From an uncultured Oscillospiraceae bacterium (GTDB lineage: Bacteria > Bacillota > Clostridia > Oscillospirales > Oscillospiraceae), in NCBI GenBank assembly GCA_934645175.1, contig CAKUDE010000008.1:4820-68819 (forward strand): 64,000 bases of DNA. The letters run 5' to 3'. Positions 51,742 through 59,065 of the stretch are shown here, piece after piece (position 1 is the stretch's first letter; every line of letters starts with the position of its first letter). The translations under genes and the position numbers were made by a program. The notes under the pieces are model-generated. The model saw only the letters and a list, made by a program, of their open reading frames with translations. It was not told the origin of the DNA and did no database searches.

Positions 51742-53201
51742 CTGCGCTTGCCTCCGCTCTTTTTGCCGCCGTACCTGAGCTTATTCCACTGACGCATGGC
51801 CACGATCACCAGCACGGGAATCAGGAGCGCCAAAAGGACCATCGGAACAACATAGCGCATCCGACCGCCCTCTGTGTCGCCGCTCGGCGTCGGCTCGGTC
51901 GGTACGGAAGGCGCATTCGTCGGCTCGGTGGAATCGGAGGGAACCTCGGACTGTGACGGCGTCGGCTTATCCCCCGCGTTGGGGTCGCGGCGCACCGCCG
52001 TAAGCGTTACGAGATCGACCGTCGCCAGAACAAGGTCGCCGCACACCGCGCTGACCGTGCCGACCCGCTCTCCTTCGGCCAGCGGCGCCTCGGCACGCTC
52101 GGTATCATACTGCACGCGCAGCTCGATTTTCGTCAGGTCCACACTGTCCGGCAGCAGGACGCTGACGTCTGCAGCGGGATGTACGACGACACTGCTGCGG
52201 CCGTCGGCGTAGAGCACGTCCATCTGTCCGCTCATCACAAGCCTGGAAAGCACCTGCACGCGGGAGTAATGCTCCACGCCGTATTGCAGCATCCGTTTCG
52301 ACTCGACAAAGCGCATATCGGTATAGCTCCCGTCCTCATTGGCTACGGTTTTGCCACCGCAGAAAATACTCATAAAGCTGACATTTCCCTGCGTCGCCGT
52401 GGAGATCAGGCAACCGCCCGCGGGTGTTGTGAAGCCTGTTTTCAGCCCCTCCGCTTTGTCATAGTAATAGCGGTCGGTCACGCGGGTGCTGGTAAGGTAA
52501 TTCGTCGTTTTGAGGTTACGTTCACCGGACAGGTTCGTCGCCGGAACGGTATGGTAGGTCGTAGTGCAGAATTCGCGGAACTGCTCATTCTGCCATGCCC
52601 AACGCGCCAGTGTAGAAAGATCACGCACGGTGGTAACATGGCGGCTGTCGTGCAGTCCGTGCGGGTTGCAGTAGTTCGTATCCTGCATGCCAAGCTCCGC
52701 CGCCTGCTTGTTCATCATCTCCACAAACGCTTCGACGCTGCCGCCGAGGTGCTCGGCAATCACGTTGCACGCCTCATTGACGGAGGCGACCATCGTGCAA
52801 TATAACAGTTCGCGCAGCGTAAGCTGTTCGCCGGCAATCAACGTACAGCCAAGGTCAAAGCGTTTCTGATCCGCCAGCGCCTCCTCCGAAACCGTCAGCA
52901 CATCATCCATATTGCCGTAGCGTATTGCTAACATACAAGTCATGATTTTGGTCAGGCTCGCCGGATAAAGCACCTGGTCGATATTTTGCGCAAACAGGAG
53001 CGTGCCGGTATTCAGCTCAATGAGCGCGGCGGCTTTGCCGTCCACGGAAAGATCCGCCGGGAACTGCGCGTCGGTCAGCGCCTTCGGCGCAGGAAAATTC
53101 GGATCATAAGGATCCGCCGTCTGCTCCGCCAGTGCCGGCGTCAGGCAGCACAGCAGGATGCAGAGCAGCAACAGCAGGCTCAGTACACGATTTTTTTTCA
53201 T
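51738..53201 (-). CDS. dacF: D-alanyl-D-alanine carboxypeptidase (DacF type)
   Basis: Low-molecular-weight penicillin-binding protein that trims the terminal D-Ala of peptidoglycan. 487 residues. Signal peptide 1-25; catalytic SLTK at 82-85, SVN and KTG ([12 protein letters not shown]) motifs; a PBP5-type C-terminal beta domain; then a Pro/Ser/Thr-rich linker ([20 protein letters not shown]) and a C-terminal membrane helix with a basic tail. Start ATG 53201. In Bacillus dacF precedes spoIIAA; here a two-component cluster lies between and the direction is opposite. Confidence 0.95.
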   Translation of the reverse strand: MKKNRVLSLLLLLCILLCCLTPALAEQTADPYDPNFPAPKALTDAQFPADLSVDGKAAALIELNTGTLLFAQNIDQVLYPASLTKIMTCMLAIRYGNMDDVLTVSEEALADQKRFDLGCTLIAGEQLTLRELLYCTMVASVNEACNVIAEHLGGSVEAFVEMMNKQAAELGMQDTNYCNPHGLHDSRHVTTVRDLSTLARWAWQNEQFREFCTTTYHTVPATNLSGERNLKTTNYLTSTRVTDRYYYDKAEGLKTGFTTPAGGCLISTATQGNVSFMSIFCGGKTVANEDGSYTDMRFVESKRMLQYGVEHYSRVQVLSRLVMSGQMDVLYADGRSSVVVHPAADVSVLLPDSVDLTKIELRVQYDTERAEAPLAEGERVGTVSAVCGDLVLATVDLVTLTAVRRDPNAGDKPTPSQSEVPSDSTEPTNAPSVPTEPTPSGDTEGGRMRYVVPMVLLALLIPVLVIVAMRQWNKLRYGGKKSGGKRR

Positions 53202-53228
53202 AATACCTCCAAAATCACGGCGAAACGA

Positions 53229-53258
53229 TTGCCGCACACGGAACACTTGTGCTATAAT
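53229..53258 (+). promoter_or_regulatory. Promoter of the second two-component operon
   Basis: TTGCCG (53229-53234), 18 bases, TATAAT (53253-53258). Its transcript passes through the dacF promoter on the other strand. Confidence 0.65.
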
Positions 53259-53291
53259 TGAGGAGAAAATCCCCCGGATACGCCGTCTGTT

Positions 53292-53320
53292 ATTATATTC
53301 CGAAAACAATGCGCTGTCAA
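53292..53320 (-). promoter_or_regulatory. Consensus SigA promoter of dacF
   Basis: Minus-strand TTGACA (53315-53320), 17 bases, TATAAT (53292-53297). Leader of about 85 bases, overlapping the divergent promoter. Confidence 0.9.
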
Positions 53321-53349
53321 TCATTCGCCGGGGAGATCGGAGGCTTTCC

Positions 53350-54027
53350 ATGAAAATTCTGGTTGTAGACGATGAGGAGCTGCTCGTCAAAGGAATCCGC
53401 TTCAATCTTCAAAACGACGGCTATGAGGTCGTCACCGGTACAAACGGTCTGCAGGCCGTAGAGCTGGCGCGCAACCCGCAGGTGCGGCTGATCGTGCTCG
53501 ACGTAATGATGCCGGAGATGGACGGACTGGAAGCCTGCCGCCGCATCCGTGAATTCTCGGATGTGCCGGTCATCATGCTCACCGCCCGCACGGAGGATAT
53601 GGACAAGCTCATCGGCTTTGACCACGGTGCGGACGACTATCTGACCAAACCGTTTAACATTCTTGAGCTTAAGGCTCGCATTCGCGCGCTGCTGCGCCGC
53701 ACCGGCGGCAGCGAAGCAAAAAAGGATCGCCTCACCATCGGTCCGTTTACGCTTGACCGCAGTGAACGAAACGTCTACCGCGACGGCCGTGCCGTAGAGC
53801 TGACCGCCCGCGAGTTTGATCTGGTAGAGCTGCTGATGAGCCATCCGAATCGCGTCTATTCGCGCGAAAATCTGCTTGATCTGCTCTGGGGCTACGACGA
53901 ATACCGCAGCGACATCCGGACGGTAGACGTTCACATCCGCCGCATCCGCGAAAAGCTCGAGCAGATCCCAGCCGAGCCGCAGTATATTCTGACAAAGTGG
54001 GGAGTGGGATACTATTTCAAAGCATAA
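53350..54027 (+). CDS. OmpR/PhoB-type response regulator
   Basis: 225 residues. Receiver domain with Asp51 (LIVLDVMMPEMDG), acidic D7/D8 and LTKPFN; winged-helix domain with ELTAREFDLVELL and TVDVHIRRIREKLE, KWGVGYYF. ATG 53350 with GGAGG upstream. Its stop overlaps the kinase gene, so the two are translationally coupled. It is different from the system at 24973-27096. Confidence 0.96.
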   Translation: MKILVVDDEELLVKGIRFNLQNDGYEVVTGTNGLQAVELARNPQVRLIVLDVMMPEMDGLEACRRIREFSDVPVIMLTARTEDMDKLIGFDHGADDYLTKPFNILELKARIRALLRRTGGSEAKKDRLTIGPFTLDRSERNVYRDGRAVELTAREFDLVELLMSHPNRVYSRENLLDLLWGYDEYRSDIRTVDVHIRRIREKLEQIPAEPQYILTKWGVGYYFKA

Positions 54028-55450
54028 ATTCAGAGGGCCGCTGCTGCGAAACAGCTCACAGCTCCGCTTTGCGCTGGCCTATATTCTTATCACTGCGGCA
54101 GCGCTGCTGATCCTGAACTTCTACGCCTCGGCGAGTATGCAGGACATGGTGTTCCGCTCGCAGGAAAAATCGCAGGCGGACAAGGCGCAGCTTCTGACTG
54201 CTGCGCTCTTACAGCTCGATACGCTTTCGGCCGAACGAACCGCGCAGGCGGTGGAGTCACTGGAGGAGCTGCTGACTACCCGCACGATCGTGACGGATGC
54301 CTCCGGCCGCGCCGTTTATGATTCGCTTCGTACCGGCAGCGCCGTCGGCCGCCTCGTATTGTTCCCCGAGCTTGCCGACGCACTCGCCGGGAACGACGTG
54401 TTCTACGGGCGCTATGATTCCGGCGCCTTTGAGTGCCGCACCGCCGTCCCCCTCGTGCGTGGCGGCGAAGTGCTCGGCGCCGTTTACCTGATGGAATATG
54501 ACTCCGTTCAGGGTGCGCTCATCTTTTCTCTGCAGCGGAATATCCTTACCATTTCCGTCATTCTGGAGCTGGCCGTTGTCCTGATCTCGCTCATTTTCTC
54601 CTCAACCTTTTCCCGCAAGCTGCGGAAAATCGTCTACTCCGTGCGGCAAATGCTTTCCGGAGACTATTCCTCACGCATAGAGCTGCGCGGGCACAGTGAG
54701 GTCGATCAGCTAAGCCGGGAATTCAATCATCTTGCCGACCGGTTGAACGAGTCGGAGCAGAGGCGCAGACAGTTTGTTTCCGATGCATCGCACGAGCTGA
54801 AAACGCCGCTGGCCTCCATCAAGCTGTTGTCGGACTCCATCCTGCAAAACGAAATGGACACCGCTACGGAACACGAATTTATCGCCGATATCGGCCGCGA
54901 GGCCGACCGGTTGGGCAGACTGTCGCAGAAGCTGCTGACCCTGACCCGTCTCGACAGCGGTGTGGTCGACGAGCGCTCCATTCTGGATGCCGCGCCGACC
55001 GTATGCAAGGTCGTCCGGATGCTTCAACCGCAGGCAGCGCTGCGCAGCGTTCGCTTGTCCGTACAGGCCGATCCCGGCTGTCTTATTTTAATGATGGAAG
55101 ACGATCTTTCGCAAATCGTATTCAATCTGGCGGAAAACGCCATCAAGTATAATCGCGAGGGCGGTGAGGCGCGCGTGCGGCTGAGCCGTCTGAACAAGGA
55201 CGTGGAGCTGAGCGTGGAGGATAACGGTCCGGGAATCCCCTCCGAGGCGCGCGAACACATTTTTGAGCGCTTCTACCGCGTAGACAAAGCGCGCTCCCGC
55301 GCGGCCGGCGGCGCAGGACTCGGCCTGTCGATCGTCTACGACATGGTCCGGCGCAACGACGGCACCATCGCCGTGGACGACGCGCCGCAGGGCGGCACGG
55401 TATTTACCGTACGCTTCCCGCTGTTTGACCCGCAGGAGGTGGAGCAATGA
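54014..55450 (+). CDS. Sensor histidine kinase with a non-standard start
   Basis: TM1 (LRFALAYILITAAALLILNFY), extracellular domain, TM2 (~residues 172-197), HAMP, HisKA with His260 in DASHELKTPLA, and HATPase with NLAENAIKYN, DNGPGIP and GAGLGLSIV. The first helix has no ATG, GTG or TTG in frame: an in-frame TGA lies just upstream. The best candidate is ATT 54014 with GGGGAG nine bases before it (inside the regulator gene), or CTG at 54041/54044. ATG 54137 would delete TM1. 478 residues from ATT. It overlaps the next gene by four bases. Confidence 0.85.
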   Translation: MSKHKFRGPLLRNSSQLRFALAYILITAAALLILNFYASASMQDMVFRSQEKSQADKAQLLTAALLQLDTLSAERTAQAVESLEELLTTRTIVTDASGRAVYDSLRTGSAVGRLVLFPELADALAGNDVFYGRYDSGAFECRTAVPLVRGGEVLGAVYLMEYDSVQGALIFSLQRNILTISVILELAVVLISLIFSSTFSRKLRKIVYSVRQMLSGDYSSRIELRGHSEVDQLSREFNHLADRLNESEQRRRQFVSDASHELKTPLASIKLLSDSILQNEMDTATEHEFIADIGREADRLGRLSQKLLTLTRLDSGVVDERSILDAAPTVCKVVRMLQPQAALRSVRLSVQADPGCLILMMEDDLSQIVFNLAENAIKYNREGGEARVRLSRLNKDVELSVEDNGPGIPSEAREHIFERFYRVDKARSRAAGGAGLGLSIVYDMVRRNDGTIAVDDAPQGGTVFTVRFPLFDPQEVEQ

Positions 55451-56742
55451 AACGTTGTTTTCCCGTTTTTCTGGCACTGTGCATTCTGCTGAGCGCCTGC
55501 GCCGCCGTCCCCGAACGGGAGGACGGCTTCGTTTTCTGGCTGCGCAGCACGGACAGCACCGCCGTTCTGGTCGCACAGCCCAGCTCGGTCGATCCGAACG
55601 CCCTGTCACCGGAGGCGCTTATCACCCGCTATCTGGCCTGTATTCCGCAGACGGGCGCCCGGTCGCCCTTCCCGCAGGGCTGGACGCTCGCCTCTGCCGA
55701 GATCGAAGGCGGAACGGCCGTCGTGCTGTTCTCCGGCAGTTCCGATACGGCCGATGCATACGACCGTTCGATCGCCTATGCCTGTCTGACAAAGACGCTT
55801 TTACAGCGCAACGACGTGCTGCGCGTACATATCGTCTCCCCGGGTGATGACGAGGGTATGACGCTCACCGACCGCGATCTGCTGCTGACGGACACCGGAA
55901 TGCTTCCCCAGCAGGAGGAGCTCGTGCTGTATTACCCGGATCGCAGCCGCCGTTACCTTGTTGCCGTCCGGCAGACGGTTGAGGCCATGGACGCTTCGGC
56001 GCTGCCGGAATATGCCCTGCAACAGCTTCTCTCCGCCGCCGAGCACGGTGAAGCAAGCTGTATCCCCGCCGGGACATTTCTGCTCGGCATTCAGGTGCAG
56101 GGCGGACTGTGTACGGTCAATCTTTCATCCGCCTTCCGTACGGGCGATTATGCCGGTTACAACGAGCAGCGGCTCGCCGTCTACAGCATCGTCAACACCC
56201 TGACGCTGCTTCCCGGTATCAGTACCGTCTCGATTCAGGTCTCCGGCGAAGCGCTCTCGTCACTGGGTCTGATGCGGCTGAACGGTGCGCTGGCCTTTGA
56301 TGCGTCTTTGCAGACCCCCGCTTCAGACGCGCCCCGCACCGATGTCGATCTATATTACCCCGCCGAGGCGGCGGGAGGAAAACTCGTCGCCGTCCCCTGC
56401 GCGGCGGAGGTCGGGGGTGAAGCGCTTCCGGAGACCGTATTGCAGGCGCTAATTGCATACCGTCCCGGCGACGGCCTGAAAAACTACATTCCGGAAGAAA
56501 CACGCATCCTCTCCGTCCGGCTGACGGAGGGCGTTTGCCTGATCGATCTGACCGCAGACTTTCTTTCGCACAACGCGCGGGCGGAATCACAGCAGACCAT
56601 GCTGCGCTCCGTCGTTGCCACGCTCTGTGCGCTCCCCGGTATCGACTCCGTGGAGTTTCTTGTCGAAGGTCTGCCGCCGCACTTTATCCGCAGCAGTCTT
56701 TCCGAAATCCATCGCCCGGAAGCGGGCTGGTTTGCGGAATAA
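55447..56742 (+). CDS. GerMN-domain lipoprotein
   Basis: 431 residues: lipobox LLSAC (Cys18), then repeated GerMN modules (about 80-250 and 300-420; see ALQQLLSA.. GGLCTVNLSSAF and ..GVCLIDLTADFLSH). GerM of Bacillus is a lipoprotein needed for sporulation and germination, and GerMN modules may bind protein partners. ATG overlaps the kinase stop (ATGA). Its place beside the spoIIA operon fits a sporulation link (inference). Confidence 0.88.
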   Translation: MKRCFPVFLALCILLSACAAVPEREDGFVFWLRSTDSTAVLVAQPSSVDPNALSPEALITRYLACIPQTGARSPFPQGWTLASAEIEGGTAVVLFSGSSDTADAYDRSIAYACLTKTLLQRNDVLRVHIVSPGDDEGMTLTDRDLLLTDTGMLPQQEELVLYYPDRSRRYLVAVRQTVEAMDASALPEYALQQLLSAAEHGEASCIPAGTFLLGIQVQGGLCTVNLSSAFRTGDYAGYNEQRLAVYSIVNTLTLLPGISTVSIQVSGEALSSLGLMRLNGALAFDASLQTPASDAPRTDVDLYYPAEAAGGKLVAVPCAAEVGGEALPETVLQALIAYRPGDGLKNYIPEETRILSVRLTEGVCLIDLTADFLSHNARAESQQTMLRSVVATLCALPGIDSVEFLVEGLPPHFIRSSLSEIHRPEAGWFAE

Positions 56743-56788
56743 TTGTGTTCGTGTGCCGATTTCGACACGAGCCGCGTAAAATTTATCG

Positions 56789-56834
56789 TATAATAAGCGC
56801 ACATACCGTGATACGGTGTGTGCGCTTGATTTTT
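56789..56834 (+). promoter_or_regulatory. TATAAT overlapped by terminator ahead of spoIIA
   Basis: TATAAT at 56789-56794 is followed at 56795-56827 by a perfect 14-bp hairpin (AAGCGCACATACCG and complement) and GATTTTTTT. The hairpin can terminate transcripts from the GerMN gene. A transcript starting near 56801 would lack the left arm and escape termination. No good -35 or SigH site is certain. Confidence 0.6.
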
Positions 56835-56851
56835 TTGGGGTGGAGGAGCCT

Positions 56852-57172
56852 ATGAGATTTACAAGCTATGTCCAGGATCGCCGGCTGACCGTCGCGCTGC
56901 GCGGAGAGATTGACCATCACTGCGCCCGCGAAATTATGCAGGAGCTGGCGGAAAAACTCGACCTGTATCTGCCGCTGTTCTGCGTCCTTGATTTTCGCGA
57001 CGTGACGTTCATGGATTCCAGCGGCATCGCCGTCGTCATATCAACGCTGCGGCGCATGAAGGCGCTCGGTGGAAAGCTGCAGCTTCAGAACCTGCCCCCG
57101 CAGCCGGCCAAGGTACTGCAGGCCGCCGGAATCGAACGGATTGCAGAGATCAGAGAGGAGTGCATCAAATGA
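56852..57172 (+). CDS. spoIIAA: Anti-sigma F factor antagonist SpoIIAA
   Basis: 106-residue STAS-domain anti-anti-sigma factor. Unphosphorylated it displaces SpoIIAB from SigF in the forespore. The phosphorylation site is in MDSSGIAV (Ser56/Ser57). ATG 56852 with GGAGGAG upstream. Its stop overlaps spoIIAB (ATGA). Standard operon order. Confidence 0.95.
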   Translation: MRFTSYVQDRRLTVALRGEIDHHCAREIMQELAEKLDLYLPLFCVLDFRDVTFMDSSGIAVVISTLRRMKALGGKLQLQNLPPQPAKVLQAAGIERIAEIREECIK

Positions 57173-57609
57173 AAAACGAAAACTACATGACGCTCGAATT
57201 CCCGAGCAGATCGTCCAACGAGGCCTTTGCGCGCTCCGCCGTGGCATGCTTCGCCGCACAGCTTGACCCCACGCTGGACGAGCTTGGCGACATTAAAACC
57301 GCCGTGTCCGAGGCGGTAACAAACTGCATCGTCCATGCCTACCCGGATTCGATCGGGACAATCGTTCTGAAAGCAAAAATCCTGCCGGGAAATGTGCTTG
57401 ACATCACGGTGAAGGATCGCGGCTGCGGCATTGCCGACGTAGAACAGGCGCGCACGCCGATGTTCACCACCGGCGGCGAGGAACGCTCCGGCATGGGCAT
57501 CACAATCATGGAAAGCTTTATGACCAGTCTGCGTATCCGTTCTGTGCCCGGTAAAGGGACAACCGTACATATGCGCCGCAGGCTTGTTGCGCGCGGGGGC
57601 AAAGCGTGA
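57169..57609 (+). CDS. spoIIAB: Anti-sigma F factor/Ser kinase SpoIIAB
   Basis: 146-residue GHKL-type kinase that binds SigF and phosphorylates SpoIIAA. N-box AVSEAVTNCIVHAYP, G1 VKDRGCGI, G2 GMGI. ATG 57169 overlaps the spoIIAA stop; GGAG upstream. It overlaps sigF by four bases, so the three proteins are made in balance. Confidence 0.96.
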   Translation: MKNENYMTLEFPSRSSNEAFARSAVACFAAQLDPTLDELGDIKTAVSEAVTNCIVHAYPDSIGTIVLKAKILPGNVLDITVKDRGCGIADVEQARTPMFTTGGEERSGMGITIMESFMTSLRIRSVPGKGTTVHMRRRLVARGGKA

Positions 57610-58325
57610 GTGCGGAGCTGGAGGGACTTCTGCGCCTTGCAAAGGCCGGCGACCGCGAGGCTGCCGAACGCCTGATTACGGAAAACTCCGGTCTGGTCTG
57701 GTCCATCGCGCGGCGCTACTTCGGCCGCGGTGTCGATCCGGACGACCTGTACCAGCTCGGCTGCCTCGGCTTTCTGAAAGCGGTCGAAGGCTTTGATGCC
57801 GAGTTCGGAACACAGTTTTCCACCTATGCGGTGCCGAAAATCGCAGGCGAAATCCGCCGCTTTCTTCGCGACGACGGGACGGTAAAGGTCAGCCGCGGAC
57901 TGAAGGAACGCGCAATCGCAATCAAGGCCGCTCGGCAAAAGCTCGCCGCGCAGTATGGCCGTGAACCGACGCTCGGCGAATTGAGCGCGCAGACCGGACT
58001 GTCGCCGGAGGAGATCGCCTCTGCCGAAGGCGCAACGGGCGCAGCCGAATCCATTTCGCGCAAGCTCACCGAAGACGGTTTTTCACTGGAGGACATCCTG
58101 ACCGACGGCAACATGGAGGAGGACATTCTGGAGCGTATCGCCCTGCGCGAGGCGATTTCCTCTCTTTCCGAACGGGAACAGACGGTCATTCGTCTGCGCT
58201 TTTTCCACGGTCTGACGCAGGACAAAACCTCGAAGATTCTCGGTGTATCGCAGGTACAGGTCTCACGCATCGAAAAAAAGGCGCTTGAGACGCTGCGCCG
58301 CTGCATTTCATCCGAAAAAGCGTGA
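57606..58325 (+). CDS. sigF: RNA polymerase sigma factor SigF
   Basis: 239-residue forespore sigma factor. Region 2 (DPDDLYQLGCLGFLKAVEGFD, FSTYAVPKIAGEIRRFLRD), region 3 (EPTLGELSAQTGLSPEEI), region 4 (LSEREQTVIRLRFFHGLTQDKTSKILGVSQVQVSRIEKKAL). GTG start 57606 overlaps spoIIAB. Presence of the operon is strong evidence that the host sporulates or descends from spore formers. Confidence 0.97.
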   Translation: MSAELEGLLRLAKAGDREAAERLITENSGLVWSIARRYFGRGVDPDDLYQLGCLGFLKAVEGFDAEFGTQFSTYAVPKIAGEIRRFLRDDGTVKVSRGLKERAIAIKAARQKLAAQYGREPTLGELSAQTGLSPEEIASAEGATGAAESISRKLTEDGFSLEDILTDGNMEEDILERIALREAISSLSEREQTVIRLRFFHGLTQDKTSKILGVSQVQVSRIEKKALETLRRCISSEKA

Positions 58326-58333
58326 AAAAACTC

Positions 58334-58362
58334 TTGACAAGCCCAATCCGAGTCGGTATAAT
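58334..58362 (+). promoter_or_regulatory. Consensus SigA promoter of tRNA-Thr
   Basis: TTGACA (58334-58339), 17 bases, TATAAT (58357-58362): full consensus. Confidence 0.95.
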
Positions 58363-58392
58363 AACTCGTGCCGTTGCAAGAGCAGCGGAAAT

Positions 58393-58468
58393 GCTACTGT
58401 GGCTCAGTCGGTAGAGCAGCTGATTCGTAATCAGCAGGTCGCCGGTTCAAGTCCGGCCAGTAGCTCCA
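58393..58468 (+). tRNA. tRNA-Thr (anticodon CGT)
   Basis: 76 bases including encoded CCA. Acceptor stem GCTACTG with CAGTAGC; D-arm GCTC...GAGC; anticodon stem GCTGA/TCAGC with loop TTCGTAA, so the anticodon is CGT reading ACG; T-arm GCCGG-TTCAAGT-CCGGC. Single tRNA unit with its own promoter and terminator. Confidence 0.96.
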
Positions 58469-58532
58469 AGGCTCCCTCAGATGTGCGCGATGTCTCATGA
58501 AGGGATTGCACACATGGAAGAGGGATAAGAAG

Positions 58533-58579
58533 CAAAAGCGACAGCCGCACCCTTCAAAAGCGGCTGTTGCTTTTGTTTT
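58533..58579 (+). terminator. Terminator after tRNA-Thr
   Basis: 16-base arms (58533-58548 with 58560-58575), nearly perfect, followed by TTTT. Confidence 0.88.
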
Positions 58580-58610
58580 CTGCACGAATCGATATCGCCA
58601 GCGCATACGG

Positions 58611-58639
58611 TTGACAAATGTGTCTCCTCGGGGTACAAT
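58611..58639 (+). promoter_or_regulatory. Promoter of csoR
   Basis: TTGACA (58611-58616), 17 bases, TACAAT (58634-58639). Confidence 0.88.
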
Positions 58640-58674
58640 AAACACATGCCCCTAACAGTATGGAGGACTTGGTC

Positions 58675-58950
58675 ATGAAACAATGTATGGATGCGGAAAA
58701 TCTGCACCGTCGATTGAAAAAGATTATCGGGCAGGTACAGGCCATTGACCGGATGGTGGATGAGGATGTCCCCTGCGAGGACATTCTGGCGCAGATCAAC
58801 GCCGCAAAATCCGCCCTGAACGGCTGCGGAAAAGTGGTGCTGGAGGGACACATTCAGCACTGCGTCCGCGACGGTATTGAGCACGGCGACGCGGATAAAA
58901 CCATCGAGAGCTTTACCAAAGCCGTGGAGCGTTTTGCAAATATGCAGTAA
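58675..58950 (+). CDS. csoR: CsoR-type copper-sensing repressor
   Basis: 91-residue all-helical DNA-binding repressor (CsoR/RcnR family). The ligands C34, H59 and C63 show the same spacing as the Cu(I) triad of mycobacterial CsoR, so copper is the best guess. Start ATG 58675 with GGAGG 8 bases upstream. Followed by a P-type ATPase and an operator candidate, so it probably represses that pump until metal binds. Confidence 0.92.
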   Translation: MKQCMDAENLHRRLKKIIGQVQAIDRMVDEDVPCEDILAQINAAKSALNGCGKVVLEGHIQHCVRDGIEHGDADKTIESFTKAVERFANMQ

Positions 58951-59005
58951 TTTTCTGAAAAGCCAGTTCGGACGGACTGGCTTTTCCTTTTCCCCTCTTA
59001 ATATC

Positions 59006-59049
59006 CCATACCCCTATACCTATAATATACATATACCCCATATGGTATA
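59006..59049 (+). promoter_or_regulatory. Promoter/operator before the ATPase
   Basis: TATAAT at 59021-59026, and TATACC-CCATAT-GGTATA (59032-59049), an inverted repeat of 6-base arms next to further ATACCCC-like units at 59009-59019. Suits a CsoR operator (G/C-rich ATACC arms). The -35 is weak. Confidence 0.6.
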
Positions 59050-59065
59050 GGAAGGAGTCTCATTT

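Noticed and set aside
58243-58500. 85-codon plus-strand frame over sigF end and tRNA
   Set aside because: It runs through the tRNA-Thr gene and its promoter; not a real gene.
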